From assembly GCF_024746835.1 (NCBI RefSeq), contig NZ_CP080532.1, forward strand, positions 1 to 64,000: 64,000 bases of DNA, in the 5' to 3' direction. This document shows, piece after piece, positions 8,567-17,543 of this stretch; position 1 is the stretch's first letter, and each line of letters starts with the position of its first letter. Position numbers and translations under genes: made by a program. A model generated the notes under the pieces. It saw only the letters and a program-made list of their open reading frames with translations. It was not told the DNA's origin and did no database searches. The stretch comes from Mesorhizobium sp. AR02. Lineage in GTDB: Bacteria; Pseudomonadota; Alphaproteobacteria; Rhizobiales; Rhizobiaceae.

Positions 8567-9495
8567 ATGGGCAAGCCTTATTCGATGGATCTTCGCGAAC
8601 GGGTTGTTGCGTCGGTTGAGCGGGAGGGCCTGTCGCGGCGCCAGGCCTCGGTGCGCTATGGGGTTGGTATCAGCACCGTCATCATGGGTACGTCGTTTAC
8701 GCGAAACAAGCAGCCTTGCGCCCGGCAAGATGGGTGGGCACAGGCCGAAGAAGATTGCCGGTGAGCATCGGTAGTGGCTGTTGGTGCGCTGCCGGGCTGC
8801 GGATTTTACGCTGCGTGGTCTTGTGGGCGAACTTGGCGAGCGCGGCCTGAAGGTCGATTACCGCTCGGTGTGGGAGTTCGCCCATGCCGAGAAGCTTAGT
8901 CACAAACAAAGACGCTGATCGCGGCTGAGCAGGACCGCCCGGATGTGGCGCGCCGGCGGGCACAGTGGACCAAGTATCAGAACCGCATCGATCCTTCCCC
9001 GACGAAACATGGACCAAGACCAGCGCCGCTCAGAGGATGGGCGCCGCGTGGCGAGAGGATCAAAAGCCAAGGTGCCGCACGGTCACTGGAAGACCATGAC
9101 CTTCTTGGCGGCGCTACGCCACGACCGTGTCGATGCGCCATGGCTCATCGACGGACCAATCAACGGCGAGCGTTTCCAGCTCTATGTCGATGAGGTTCTC
9201 GTTCCAACCCTCAAGCCCAGGGATATCGTCATCATGGACAATCTCGGCTCGCATAAAGGCAAGGCCGTGCGCCGTGCCATTCGGTCAGCCGGCGCCAGCT
9301 TTGTTCCTCCTGCCGAAATACTCGCCCGACCTCAACCCCGTCGAGAAGCTCTTTGCAAAGCTCAAGCATTGGCTGCGCAAGGCAGCCAAGCGAACAGTCG
9401 AAACCGTCTGTGATGCCATCGGCCAAATCCTCCGCACCGTCTCTTCAACCGAATGCAGAAATTACTTCACCGAGGCAGGATACCAGCCAACCTAA
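8567..9495 (+). pseudogene. IS630-family transposase, frameshifted
   Basis: Segments in three frames together form one IS630-type transposase. The N-terminal HTH begins MGKPYSMDLRERVVASVERE, a degraded middle contains LVGELGERGLKVDYRSVWEF, a core carries KPRDIVIMDNLGSHKG (catalytic Asp), and the last part reads LPKYSPDLNPVEKLFAKLKH (catalytic Glu). Frame changes occur near 8690-8760, near 8900-9010 and near 9310. The enzyme cannot be made, so the element is immobile on its own. Confidence 0.85.
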
Positions 9496-9625
9496 ATTCA
9501 TCCCCCTCTAGAACTTCTGAAGAGCGCTGTCGGAGACCTCGATCAAAAAAAGGTCGTCGCCGGCGACGGAATGAAACCTCCGCTGCGTTTAACTAGCGTG
9601 ACAACCGTTCGAGGAGATTCCAACA

Positions 9626-9901
9626 ATGATCGCGAAATATCTGGTGACAGCGTTTGTCGGTGCTGGTTCGTTGTTAATGGGCAGTGGCCCATCTTCTGCA
9701 TTCCCATTGGGCGTGCCAAACCCACATGTCGCATCGGCCCCGGCCGAAAACGTGCGCTACGGTTGCGGCCGCGGTTGGCATCCAAACCGCTGGGGTCGCT
9801 GTGTGCCCAATCGACGTGTTGTAGTTCGCCCTGTGGTTCGGGGCCCCGTGATAATCTATCGACCGGGTTGGCACTACCGTCATTGGCATTATTGGCACTA
9901 A
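9626..9901 (+). CDS. Small secreted GCG-CRPN-type protein
   Basis: A 91-residue protein with a signal peptide (hydrophobic residues 5-24, cleavage likely after SSAFP or nearby). Its mature part has GCGRGWHPNRWGRCVPNR, the Cys-containing motif of the alphaproteobacterial GCG_CRPN group, followed by an Arg/Val and His/Tyr-rich tail ending RHWHYWH. Function unknown; probably periplasmic or cell-surface, and the His-rich tail could bind metal (inference). The ATG at 9626 has GAGGAG about 10 bases upstream. It stands alone between a broken IS630 element and the BrkB-type gene. Confidence 0.75.
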   Translation: MIAKYLVTAFVGAGSLLMGSGPSSAFPLGVPNPHVASAPAENVRYGCGRGWHPNRWGRCVPNRRVVVRPVVRGPVIIYRPGWHYRHWHYWH

Positions 9902-10148
9902 CCTCGTTTTCAGCGGATTTTGGCCGAACTGAACACGCCCAGCGTTGGCGTTACCAGGTTCGGCCGCTCTTTTGCAAGCCCTTAGGGACCGCAGTGGACG
10001 CTGGCGCGCCCAAAGCCGAATGGCTGTCTCGCGGTATCTGCGTACCCATCACGGATTGGGACCGCCACCCGTGGGATGGTTCTGCTCTATGCCCCGAACC
10101 ACGAGGTGTTTCTCCCCCGGGGCATAGTGCGGTTAATCGTTCCGATGG

Positions 10149-11069
10149 TTAGCCACTGACAGTAAGCGCACGCGCCAACCGCCTGATCCGAATCGCTCGA
10201 TTAATCTCGCCGCCAAATATCAGAACCAGCGCCGAAAGATAAAGAAAGTACAAGGCGGCAATCACGCCCGCCAACCCAGCGTAATAACTCGCATAATTGG
10301 CGAATCGGGCCAGATATAACGAAAAACCTCCAGCCAATCCCATCCAAACCGAAACAGTGAAGAGTACTCCCGGCCAAAGGCTGGAAAATCTTGTCCGACG
10401 TGCCGGCAGGAAGACATGTGCCGCGAACAAGGCGCCCGCCAGAATTGCCACTGCGGACGGGTAGCGCACCAGATCAAGTGTGAACAATCCAGGCTGAAAG
10501 GTGGGCAATAACCGATGCGCCGCGGAACCAACAAGCGAACCTACGACTAGGAGGTATGCGACAACGACTAGTATTAGAGCTCCGCCAATTACCGCCACGA
10601 CTTCAAGCAGAAAGATTACCAAGACAGATCGATGTTCCCTGATGTCGTAGGCGCGATTCAATCCTACACGAACGCTGTCAACGCCGCCAATTGCAAACCA
10701 GATAGTCAGCAAGACACCGACGCTTGCCACTCCACCCCGTCTTACCGTTAGAACGGCGCGAACTTCATTGATCAATGTGTTCACCAATGGAGCGGGGATA
10801 ATTTGGATCAGAAATTCAACAAGGCGATTGGCCATGCTTGGATCGCCTATGAAGGCCGTAAGCGAACTGACGAAGACGAGAAACGGAAACATTGCCAAGA
10901 CCATGCGGAAGGCGATATTTCCGGCGAGCGGCAACGCCTCGTCGTCCCAGAGCCGCAGCAGGGCCTGACGAAAGACTGCCCAGACGGCTACCCAGCCGCG
11001 CGCCGTGATCAAATCCGAGGGCTGATCGCCGAGGATGCCCGAACGTTTATGGTCGGCCCTGTCAGACAT
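10149..11069 (-). CDS. YihY/BrkB family inner-membrane protein
   Basis: A 306-residue integral membrane protein with about six hydrophobic helices. The first sits after the amphipathic ALPLAGNIAFRMVLAMFPFL segment typical of the family, and the last ends in LVLIFGGEINRA, the usual C-terminal glycine/Asn motif. The short Arg-rich tail is cytoplasmic. YihY/BrkB proteins are widespread; a transport role has been suggested but the substrate is not established. Length and motif order fit the family, and there is no damage. It is convergent with the GCG-CRPN gene and not in an obvious operon. Confidence 0.88.
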   Translation of the reverse strand: MSDRADHKRSGILGDQPSDLITARGWVAVWAVFRQALLRLWDDEALPLAGNIAFRMVLAMFPFLVFVSSLTAFIGDPSMANRLVEFLIQIIPAPLVNTLINEVRAVLTVRRGGVASVGVLLTIWFAIGGVDSVRVGLNRAYDIREHRSVLVIFLLEVVAVIGGALILVVVAYLLVVGSLVGSAAHRLLPTFQPGLFTLDLVRYPSAVAILAGALFAAHVFLPARRTRFSSLWPGVLFTVSVWMGLAGGFSLYLARFANYASYYAGLAGVIAALYFLYLSALVLIFGGEINRAIRIRRLARALTVSG

Positions 11070-11439
11070 GCATCTCGCGCTCGCTCGTCAAGTCCTCAAC
11101 CCTGGAACATTCGTTCAAAGCCCGCTGCAATTAACACCGACGTTACTTCCAAGATTGCCAGTTCAGATTTGTTGCCGGGCCTAGACCCCAATCACATTAT
11201 GTTCACTCTGGCTGGGATTCCAGTCGATTGCCTCATAGCGTCAATGCTACTCATAAACCGTGTTCAACGACGGCGTATTTCGGAGTAAATGATATGGTCG
11301 ATCGTCGGGCGATCCTTCTTGGCTTTCGCATCGACCTGATATCGGCAGGGCGAAACGCGGCGCAGCAATCCCCGCGATCCGCTTTGGGCTCGCCGAGTCT
11401 TTCTCTCGGATTTGCGGTTGGATCAGCTATCCAAGACCT

Positions 11440-12262
11440 GCAATTGCCGAAGAAGCTAACCGTCGTGAGTCACCGTCGGAGCTTCCAAGTGCCGCATCGG
11501 CCGCGTGCAATTTCCACATCAATCCGTTGTCCAGTCTTGTCAGACGGCCGGTTCCACCAAGCGCCTCCGGTGCGATCCGCGCCAATACGACATTTCCGAA
11601 GCCGCCTTTCGAGATGGCCGCTAGGTCGGGCCCGTCGCGTTCGTTCCATATCAGTTCGAGCCACTATTCGCCGTCCTTCGTCGGCAATGCTCCATGTGAC
11701 GTCGATTTGTCCTTCGTAATCGGATAGCGCACCATACATCGCCGCATTGGCACCCAGTTCGTGGAAGGCCATGCCAAGATATTGCACAGCCATGGGCGAC
11801 AGGAGAACCGATGGCCCCGACGCAGCGATCCGGTGCCTCTGAGAAAGCAACTCAGTTTGCGCCTTTAGAAGATCGTCGATTGTCGCCCCACGCCAGTCTT
11901 CGCTGACGAGGAGGTCATGCGAACGCGCGAGCGCCATGATCCTCTCGCGAATGCGCGATTCGAATTGTTGCACGTTTTCGGTGCGCTGGCTGGTCTGCTT
12001 TACCATTGAGAGGATGACCGCAAACTGGTTCTTCACGCGGTGGTTGACTTCGCGCAGTAGCGCGCGGATCTGATTTTGGCTCTGGATCGATCGGAAATAT
12101 CGCGCGCAATTTTGGAGGCGCCGACGACGACGCCGTGCTCATCCCGGATCGGCGATACGGTGAGTGAGATCGGGATCAGTTTACCATTCTTGCGACGGCG
12201 CACCGTCTCGAAGTGTTGGATACGCTCGCCACGCTTGATGCTGTCGAGCACACCCGCGCGCC
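11440..12262 (-). pseudogene. HWE histidine kinase, truncated and frameshifted copy
   Basis: This is the C-terminal half of a PAS-HWE sensor kinase, closely similar to the intact kinase at 52015-53550. The first frame carries SIKRGERIQHFETVRRRKNG and ARDISDR (PAS end); after a shift near 12036 the second carries MKNQFAVILSMVKQTSQRT (H-box flank) and MAFHELGANAAMYGALSDYE (N-box). Another shift near 11660 ruins the G-box. The GAF and most of the PAS region are absent, replaced abruptly by an IS66 fragment at 12271. It is a dead paralogue. Confidence 0.85.
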
Positions 12263-12270
12263 CGACGGGA

Positions 12271-12618
12271 TCACCGCAGTGCCTTTACCACTGCCGTAAC
12301 CAGCGTGGGCGTCGCTCCCGCGAAGATGTTCACCCGGCAGCCCTTTACCAGCTCCACGACAATAGCCGGCCGGTGCTCCAGTGGATGGCCGACGTCTTCA
12401 TCGACAACCACCGCCTCTGTAAGGCACGGGTCCGGGACGTGTTCGCACAGCTTGCGACGCCAAGTGTAGATCAGCGCCGTCGAAACGTCATGCCGCTGCG
12501 CCACCTGCGTCACACAGGCTCCGGGCGAAAACGCCTCCTCTAAAATCTGGCGCCGTTCCTCCTCGTTCCACCGCCGCCGACGTTCGGGGCCGGTGAGCAA
12601 CGTGATCTGACCCATCAA
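12271..12618 (-). CDS. IS66-family OrfA (TnpA), solitary
   Basis: A 115-residue protein beginning MMGQITLLTGPERRRRW, with the HTH region EAFSPGACVTQVAQRHDVST and TALIYTWRRKL, ending VTAVVKALR as complete IS66 TnpA proteins do. In a normal IS66 element tnpB and tnpC follow; here the sequence changes directly to the truncated HWE kinase, so the rest of the element is lost. The gene is intact but cannot move without TnpC. Its arrival probably removed the front of the kinase gene. Confidence 0.85.
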   Translation of the reverse strand: MMGQITLLTGPERRRRWNEEERRQILEEAFSPGACVTQVAQRHDVSTALIYTWRRKLCEHVPDPCLTEAVVVDEDVGHPLEHRPAIVVELVKGCRVNIFAGATPTLVTAVVKALR

Positions 12619-12711
12619 CTGCTCCTAAGTGCACTCATAAGAGCACGCTTAAGACCACTCGTTCATCACCCGAACAAGGCGCGACACGCCGGAGGGATAC
12701 CCCGTTTCGGA

Positions 12712-13161
12712 ATGATCGCGACGTCGGGGTCCGGCGTCATTGTGGCCTATTTCGCAACTTGCTTACTAGCGGGTGCTCTTGCATGGACTGCGATGATCGC
12801 TGCCCTCCTGCTGACCGGTTACTTTGCGCTGTTGGCGCTACTTATCAATCTGCCGGACACCTCCGAAAGGGCAAAGGCAGACCAAGATGCAATCGGCATG
12901 GAGGTTCGGCTGCCGGTGCGTCTTTTGTGGTTCGTTGCGATAGCCATATTGGCTACCGTCGCGATGATCGACACGACACGTGCGGATGACGACGACGCCT
13001 ACTTCGATTGCGTCATCGATAAGGCGCAAGCAATCATGAAAACGCAAATGCATAAGGACGCCGCAGCGGCGCTGCGCAAGGCGTATAGGCTATGCCAACC
13101 TTTGGAACCATCTAAGGAAGCGGATATTGGCGGCGGGCTGCCACTGCCGGAACCAGCCTGA
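12712..13161 (+). CDS. Small membrane protein with C-terminal exported domain
   Basis: Not recognised as a named family. The 149 residues contain three hydrophobic segments (about 7-25, 28-47 and 70-88). The third is followed by TRADDDDAYFDC and a helical tail with two cysteines (Cys near 99 and 127), resembling small secreted alphaproteobacterial proteins. An internal ATG at 12898 (MEVRLPVRLLWF) would give a 87-residue protein in which the third segment is simply a signal peptide; that reading is equally plausible. No obvious ribosome-binding site decides between them. Confidence 0.5.
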   Translation: MIATSGSGVIVAYFATCLLAGALAWTAMIAALLLTGYFALLALLINLPDTSERAKADQDAIGMEVRLPVRLLWFVAIAILATVAMIDTTRADDDDAYFDCVIDKAQAIMKTQMHKDAAAALRKAYRLCQPLEPSKEADIGGGLPLPEPA

Positions 13162-13689
13162 CGCCTATATGCGCTAGCGAATTCGCGATCAGTCCAATCC
13201 CCAAATCTTGTTTCACGAACTAATCCGATACGATCGCACCTTCTCTAGCGAGAGGAAGCCCCATGACAACATTCAATTCCGGGCCTGGGCTGGTGGCCAT
13301 GACCTCGTAGTCGCCGCTCCCACTCCGGCCGACAGTGGCGACGGTTTCGTCGGCTCGCGTCTTGCAACGCGAGCCATCTTGCAAGTCGCATGGGTACCAA
13401 AGGTGCCGCGTTTAGGAAACCGATCGCTTTCTGTTTCGTTTCTTCACGGACTCTCTCATGAATCAAAGGGACCTTGGTCCAAAGAAAGCCCCTGCTGACC
13501 TCCAAGCCGGTAGACTTCGCATTGGCTACCGCAATCCCGATGGTGCGTCCGGGGCTGTTCCTATCTTGCTGCGGGCGTCGGCCATGTTGCCGGCCACAAA
13601 GTGTCGAACGAGCATTCCCCGCGGGGTACCGCCTTCGCCAATACGCGAGATGAAAGCCGTCGCAGGTCTACGACCTGATCGCCTGGGTC
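13162..13689. other. No convincing gene
   Basis: Between the small membrane protein and the IS110 remnant lie about 530 bases with only short overlapping frames. The stretch just left of 13690 may belong to the non-coding end of the decayed IS110 element, but I could not define its end. Confidence 0.4.
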
Positions 13690-14160
13690 GCCCTTGCATC
13701 GGCCCACATGAAGCCCGCCAGTTCATGGGCAATTGCTGTGCACACCGCCGTTGTCCTCTTGCCTCGTCCGCTAAGCATTCAATAGCGGGCGGTCAGTCGT
13801 GCTTGGGCCTTCCATGCCCTGTACGTCCATGCGCTCCGACAGCATATGGCGAACCCGGCCGTTTCCCGCCTTGGTGGTGCGGCCCCGACTGACTGTCTCG
13901 ATCTCGCGCACCTTCGGCGGGGTCGGAACGAATTCCTCGATCACCCCTCGAGCCGCTCGACCCGCTCTTCGGAGACGCGGACTGCTTCGACCATTTCCTG
14001 AAGCGCGATCTGATGCGCAGGGTGATCGAACAGTGCTCCTTCAGCCAGCGCAGATAGCGCATTGACCAGCCCTTTCCTGCGAGGATAGTTCCGTCCGTGC
14101 TTGAGCCTGAAGGTGCTCACATGCTGCCGGAGGACGCGAAGCGATGTGCTGCAAGTCGAC
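13690..14160 (-). pseudogene. IS110-family transposase remnant
   Basis: Several minus-strand frames together recall the C-terminal half of an IS110 transposase: HPAHQIALQEMVEAVRVSEE, then ERVERLEGVIEEFVPTP, then GRTTKAGNGRVRHML, then AIAHELAGFMWADARATQAI. The frame changes several times, and the sequence between FVPTP and KVREIE that should hold the core of the second domain is deleted. The RuvC-like N-terminal domain is missing. It is unrelated in sequence to the intact IS110 genes at 6890 and 59663 beyond family level. Confidence 0.7.
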
Positions 14161-14520
14161 CAAGCTCGATACCCAGGCCGCGCTGATCGACCGACTCTGG
14201 CCTGATTGCCTGATCAGGGTTCAATGCGTTGGAATCTGTTGGGGGGCCAGGCCGCTGGCCGCGAGCGGGCGGCCGGTGTTCTTCAGCTGCATTCCCGGCT
14301 ACGAAGGCCAGCAGCGGAGCGTAGCCGCGATTGGAAGGCGACTTTCCCAGAAACGCCAGTCTGATGAAGGCAGCGGCACGACAGTCCGTTGGGGTACAAT
14401 TTGACCGGCGGCCCTAAGCACCTTGGACAGTGATCGATATGAATTTAGCGCTTTCTCCTCTTCGACTGGCTTGGGGCTAGGAATCCACCCTTTAGCAGTT
14501 CCAGCGCGTCGAGCGCCTCT
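14161..14520. other. No convincing gene
   Basis: About 360 bases between the IS110 remnant and the broken antiporter. Short frames exist, but none has a recognisable domain. The antiporter's natural 3' end should lie here and appears to have been replaced. Confidence 0.4.
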
Positions 14521-16496
14521 TCATCCAACAAATTTGTCAAAGCCACTCCACCCACTAGCAGCGGCGCGACGCGCCACTTCCGTACCGTTGACAGGAACCA
14601 GAATGCTGGTGCCGGCTTTGAACGTCGGCATCTTGTCGGCGCCCCCGCTGCGGTTCAGCACCAGGCAAAGCGGACCGTCAAACCCACGGGTGATGTCGTT
14701 GAGTGCCGGCGTGAACGAGCCCTTTTCCGTCAGAACATTGTCGAGACCGACCAACAGCAAGCCGTAGCCCTTGCGCGCCTCTTCGGCGATGATCTCGCCG
14801 GTGGCCTGGGATTCGGTGCGCGCGGTCAGATGCACCTTGTCGACCAGCGTGTCTTCGGTCCGTTTCACGGCTTCGGCGCTTTTCTGCGCACCCTTTTCGA
14901 TTTCCTTCAGAGCGCGCTCCGCTCCTGTTGCGTCGGTCGGTCGGTCGACCCGGCCGTCTTTCAGATGAAGCAGGGTGGTAGGCATACCGCTGCCGCCGCC
15001 GACCAACCCAGCGAGAGAGGCCGTGAACTTGCCGATCTTGCTGTCATCGACCAGTACCAGCAGCCGCTCCAGCTTGGAGACGAAACCGTGTTCGTCAAGC
15101 GCCTCGCGATCGACGCGCTGCTTCTCGTCCTCGCTAACCGGCAGCCGGCCAAGCGCCCAGCGCAGCATCGGCGGCATGGCCAGCGTGGTGATGACAGCCG
15201 TGGTGACGATCATGGTGAACAGATTGTGCGACAGTATGTTCATCGACAGGCCGATACTGGCGACGATGACTTCTGTCGAGCCACGCGCATTCATCGCGCT
15301 GCCGACGGCGGTTGCTTCCTTGAACGACATGCGGGCGAACCTTCCGCCGATGAACGCGCCGCTGAACTTGCCGACGCTGGCGATGACGACGAGTGCCACC
15401 GTCAGCATGGCAAGTGTTGGATCGGCGAGCACGGTGAGGTCGGCCGAAAGCCCGGCCATGCCGAAGAAGATCGGCATGAATAGCGCGGTGATGACGCCGC
15501 GAAGCTGGCCCTCGATGTGGCTGGACAAGATCGGCGATTCCCCGACCAGGATGCCGGCGACAAAAGCACCTAGCACCGTAGGACCCCGATCAGATTGGTG
15601 ATCAGCGCCATCACCCCCATGATGATCAGGATCGCGGTGATCACCGCATATTCGCTGCGGAAGACATCGTTGCTCCAACGGATCAAGGTGAACACCAGGC
15701 GGCGGCCGAGGGTGAAGGAGAACACCATGAATAGCGCCACTTCGGCGACGGTGGTCACCAGAGGCACCAACTCCAGTCTGCCATTGGTGGCGATGCCGAA
15801 GGTTACGGCGATAATCAGCCAGCCGATCGTGTCCTCGATGATCGCCGAGGAAATGATCACCTGGCCGAGGTTGCGGCGCATGAAGTTCATCTCGCGCACC
15901 ACCATGGCGACGATCTTGACCGACGAGATCGACATTGCGGTGCCGAGGAACAGGCCGGCGACGACGCGTTGCGTCGGGTCGGGCAGCAAACTGTCCGGCA
16001 GGAACTGTGCCAGCGCGAAGCCGCAGATGAACGGAATGACGACACCGGTGACAGAGATGGAAAAACAGGCAGCGCCAACCCGGCGCACCAGCCGCAGATC
16101 CGTTTCCATGCCGGTCAGCAGAAGCAGCATGAGGATGCCGAGCTGCGAGACGGCATCGATCATACCCTTCTGTGCAGGGTCGCTTGAAAAGATCAGATGC
16201 TGCGCCGATGGCCACAGCCAGCCGAACAGCGAGGGACCGAGCAGGATGCTGCCGATCAGCTGGCCCATGATCGCCGGCTGGCCATAGCGCTGCATCACTT
16301 CGCCCAGGCCACGCCCGACCAGCAGCAGGAGAACGATTTCCGCGACGAAAGTGCCTTCGGCCGAGCCACCCATGCCAGACGCCTTGACGCCGGCGGTGGC
16401 CGCTTCCGCAGCCCAGTTAGCGGTCGCCACGACAAGGCCGAGCGCACAAACCAACAGCATCTTGACGATTGACCGTGTCGACGCCTGGGAATTCAT
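14521..16496 (-). pseudogene. CPA2-type cation/proton antiporter, frameshifted
   Basis: The front part (16496 to about 15575) has a signal-like N-terminus and then the Na+/H+ exchanger membrane domain, with GQPAIMGQLIGSILLGPSLF, GILMLLLLTGMETDLRLV and SAIIEDTIGW. A single frameshift near 15580 interrupts LITNLIGV; the next frame resumes with TVLGAFVAGILVGESPILSS and continues through the last helices into a cytoplasmic universal-stress-like tail to about 14521. The C-terminus ends abruptly after NGTEVARRAA and looks truncated. Such proteins exchange Na+ or K+ for protons. One base change separates it from a readable gene, so a sequencing error or recent mutation is possible, but the lost tail argues for a true pseudogene. 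I start at MNSQAST (16496). Confidence 0.8.
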
Positions 16497-16637
16497 GACG
16501 CTCCCGCCGCACATTGCGCTTGCCCAAACAACGCGCGACCGGGGATTTGCGTTGCCGCTCTAGCAGGCTGTTAAAGAATTCTGGCGCGGTTGTTTGGAGC
16601 GTGATTCACTGGTCTCTAGACGATTGGGGACCAGTGG

Positions 16638-17199
16638 ATGCGCGGCTTAGACGAACGGACAGGCTCTCTGTTTTCGTATGTCGATCTTGAAGCGCGCGTT
16701 CGCCGCGACCATCCGCTGCGGGTGATACGGGAGGTCGTGAACGCGGCTGTTGTGGCGATGGACGGCGATTTTGCGGTGCTTTACCCGCCCGGGCTCGACC
16801 GTCCGTCGATCGCACTGGAACGATTGCTGCGTGCGATGCTGTTGCAGGCCTCTACGGCATTCGCTCGGAGCGTCAGTTGATGGAGCGGATGGAGTTTGAT
16901 CTTCTGTTCCGCTGGTTCGTGGGGCTTGGTGTTGACGAGCCGGCCTGGGATCATTCGAGCTTCACCAAGAACCGGGATCGGCTGTTGGAGGGTGAGATCC
17001 CGGCAAAAGCGGCTTTTGGCGTCGGATCACTTCTCGGTCGACGGCACGCTGATCGAGCCTGGGCTTCGATCAAGAGCTTCTGCAGCAAAGACGGGGACGA
17101 CAACGACCCGGATGGAGCGGGTCGTAACGCCGAGCGGGGCTTTCACAAGAAGCGCTCACGCCGGTCCGCCAATCGATCGCACAGCGTTGCGGGCCGGCG
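16638..17199 (+). pseudogene. IS5/IS1182-like transposase, truncated
   Basis: MRGLDERTGSLFSYVDLEAR begins the typical N-terminus of this transposase group. After a frameshift near 16880 the next frame reads MERMEFDLLFRWFVGLGVDE and SSFTKNRDRLLEGEI; another shift gives SDHFSVDGTLIE, the first catalytic Asp region. The gene then decays around GRNAERGFHKK, and the catalytic second half is absent, replaced by the tail of a BBE-type oxidase at 17200. It cannot encode an active enzyme. Confidence 0.8.
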
Positions 17200-17385
17200 C
17201 TACATCGCCGGTGGGATATTGTGATTGACCCGGAAGAGGTTCTGGGGGTCGTATTTCCGCTTCTGGGTGGCGAGCCGCGAAAAGTTGTCACCGAACGTCG
17301 CCTTGAGGCGCGCTTCTCCCTCATCTTCCATCATGAAATTGGGGTAGGCGCCCGCGAGATTGTAAGGATGCACGGCCGCCCAGTA
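17200..17385 (-). pseudogene. BBE-type FAD-linked oxidase, C-terminal fragment
   Basis: A 61-codon open minus-strand stretch runs from the Tn3 left end to a stop at 17200. It includes HPYNLAGAYPNFMMEDEGEA, ATFGDNFSRLA and KYDPQNLFRVNHNIPP, the standard C-terminal berberine-bridge domain of FAD-linked oxidases, which oxidise sugars, alcohols or amines. The FAD-binding body is missing beyond 17385, where the transposon begins exactly. Confidence 0.8.
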
Positions 17386-17435
17386 GGGGTCGGAACAAGA
17401 ACCGTTCCCGCAGACACGCTAAGGTCGAACGAAGC
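17386..17435. repeat. Left inverted repeat of the Tn3-type element
   Basis: It begins GGGGTCGGAACAAGAACC and matches the right repeat inverted, with few mismatches clustered around CCGCAG versus CCAGCG. Confidence 0.88.
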
Positions 17436-17543
17436 GCGAACACGCGCATAGATCTGTAGATGAAGCCACCGGGCTGGTTGAAAGCTTCCGGCCGATGGCC
17501 AACCACTTCCCCTTGGAATTTAGTGTGCAGAGGGAGAAGGCGA

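Noticed and set aside
16520..16560. Possible EcfG-type promoter on the minus strand before the antiporter
   Set aside because: The -35 box has a mismatch (GTTGC for GTTCC) and the spacer is 17; too weak beside the exact matches elsewhere.
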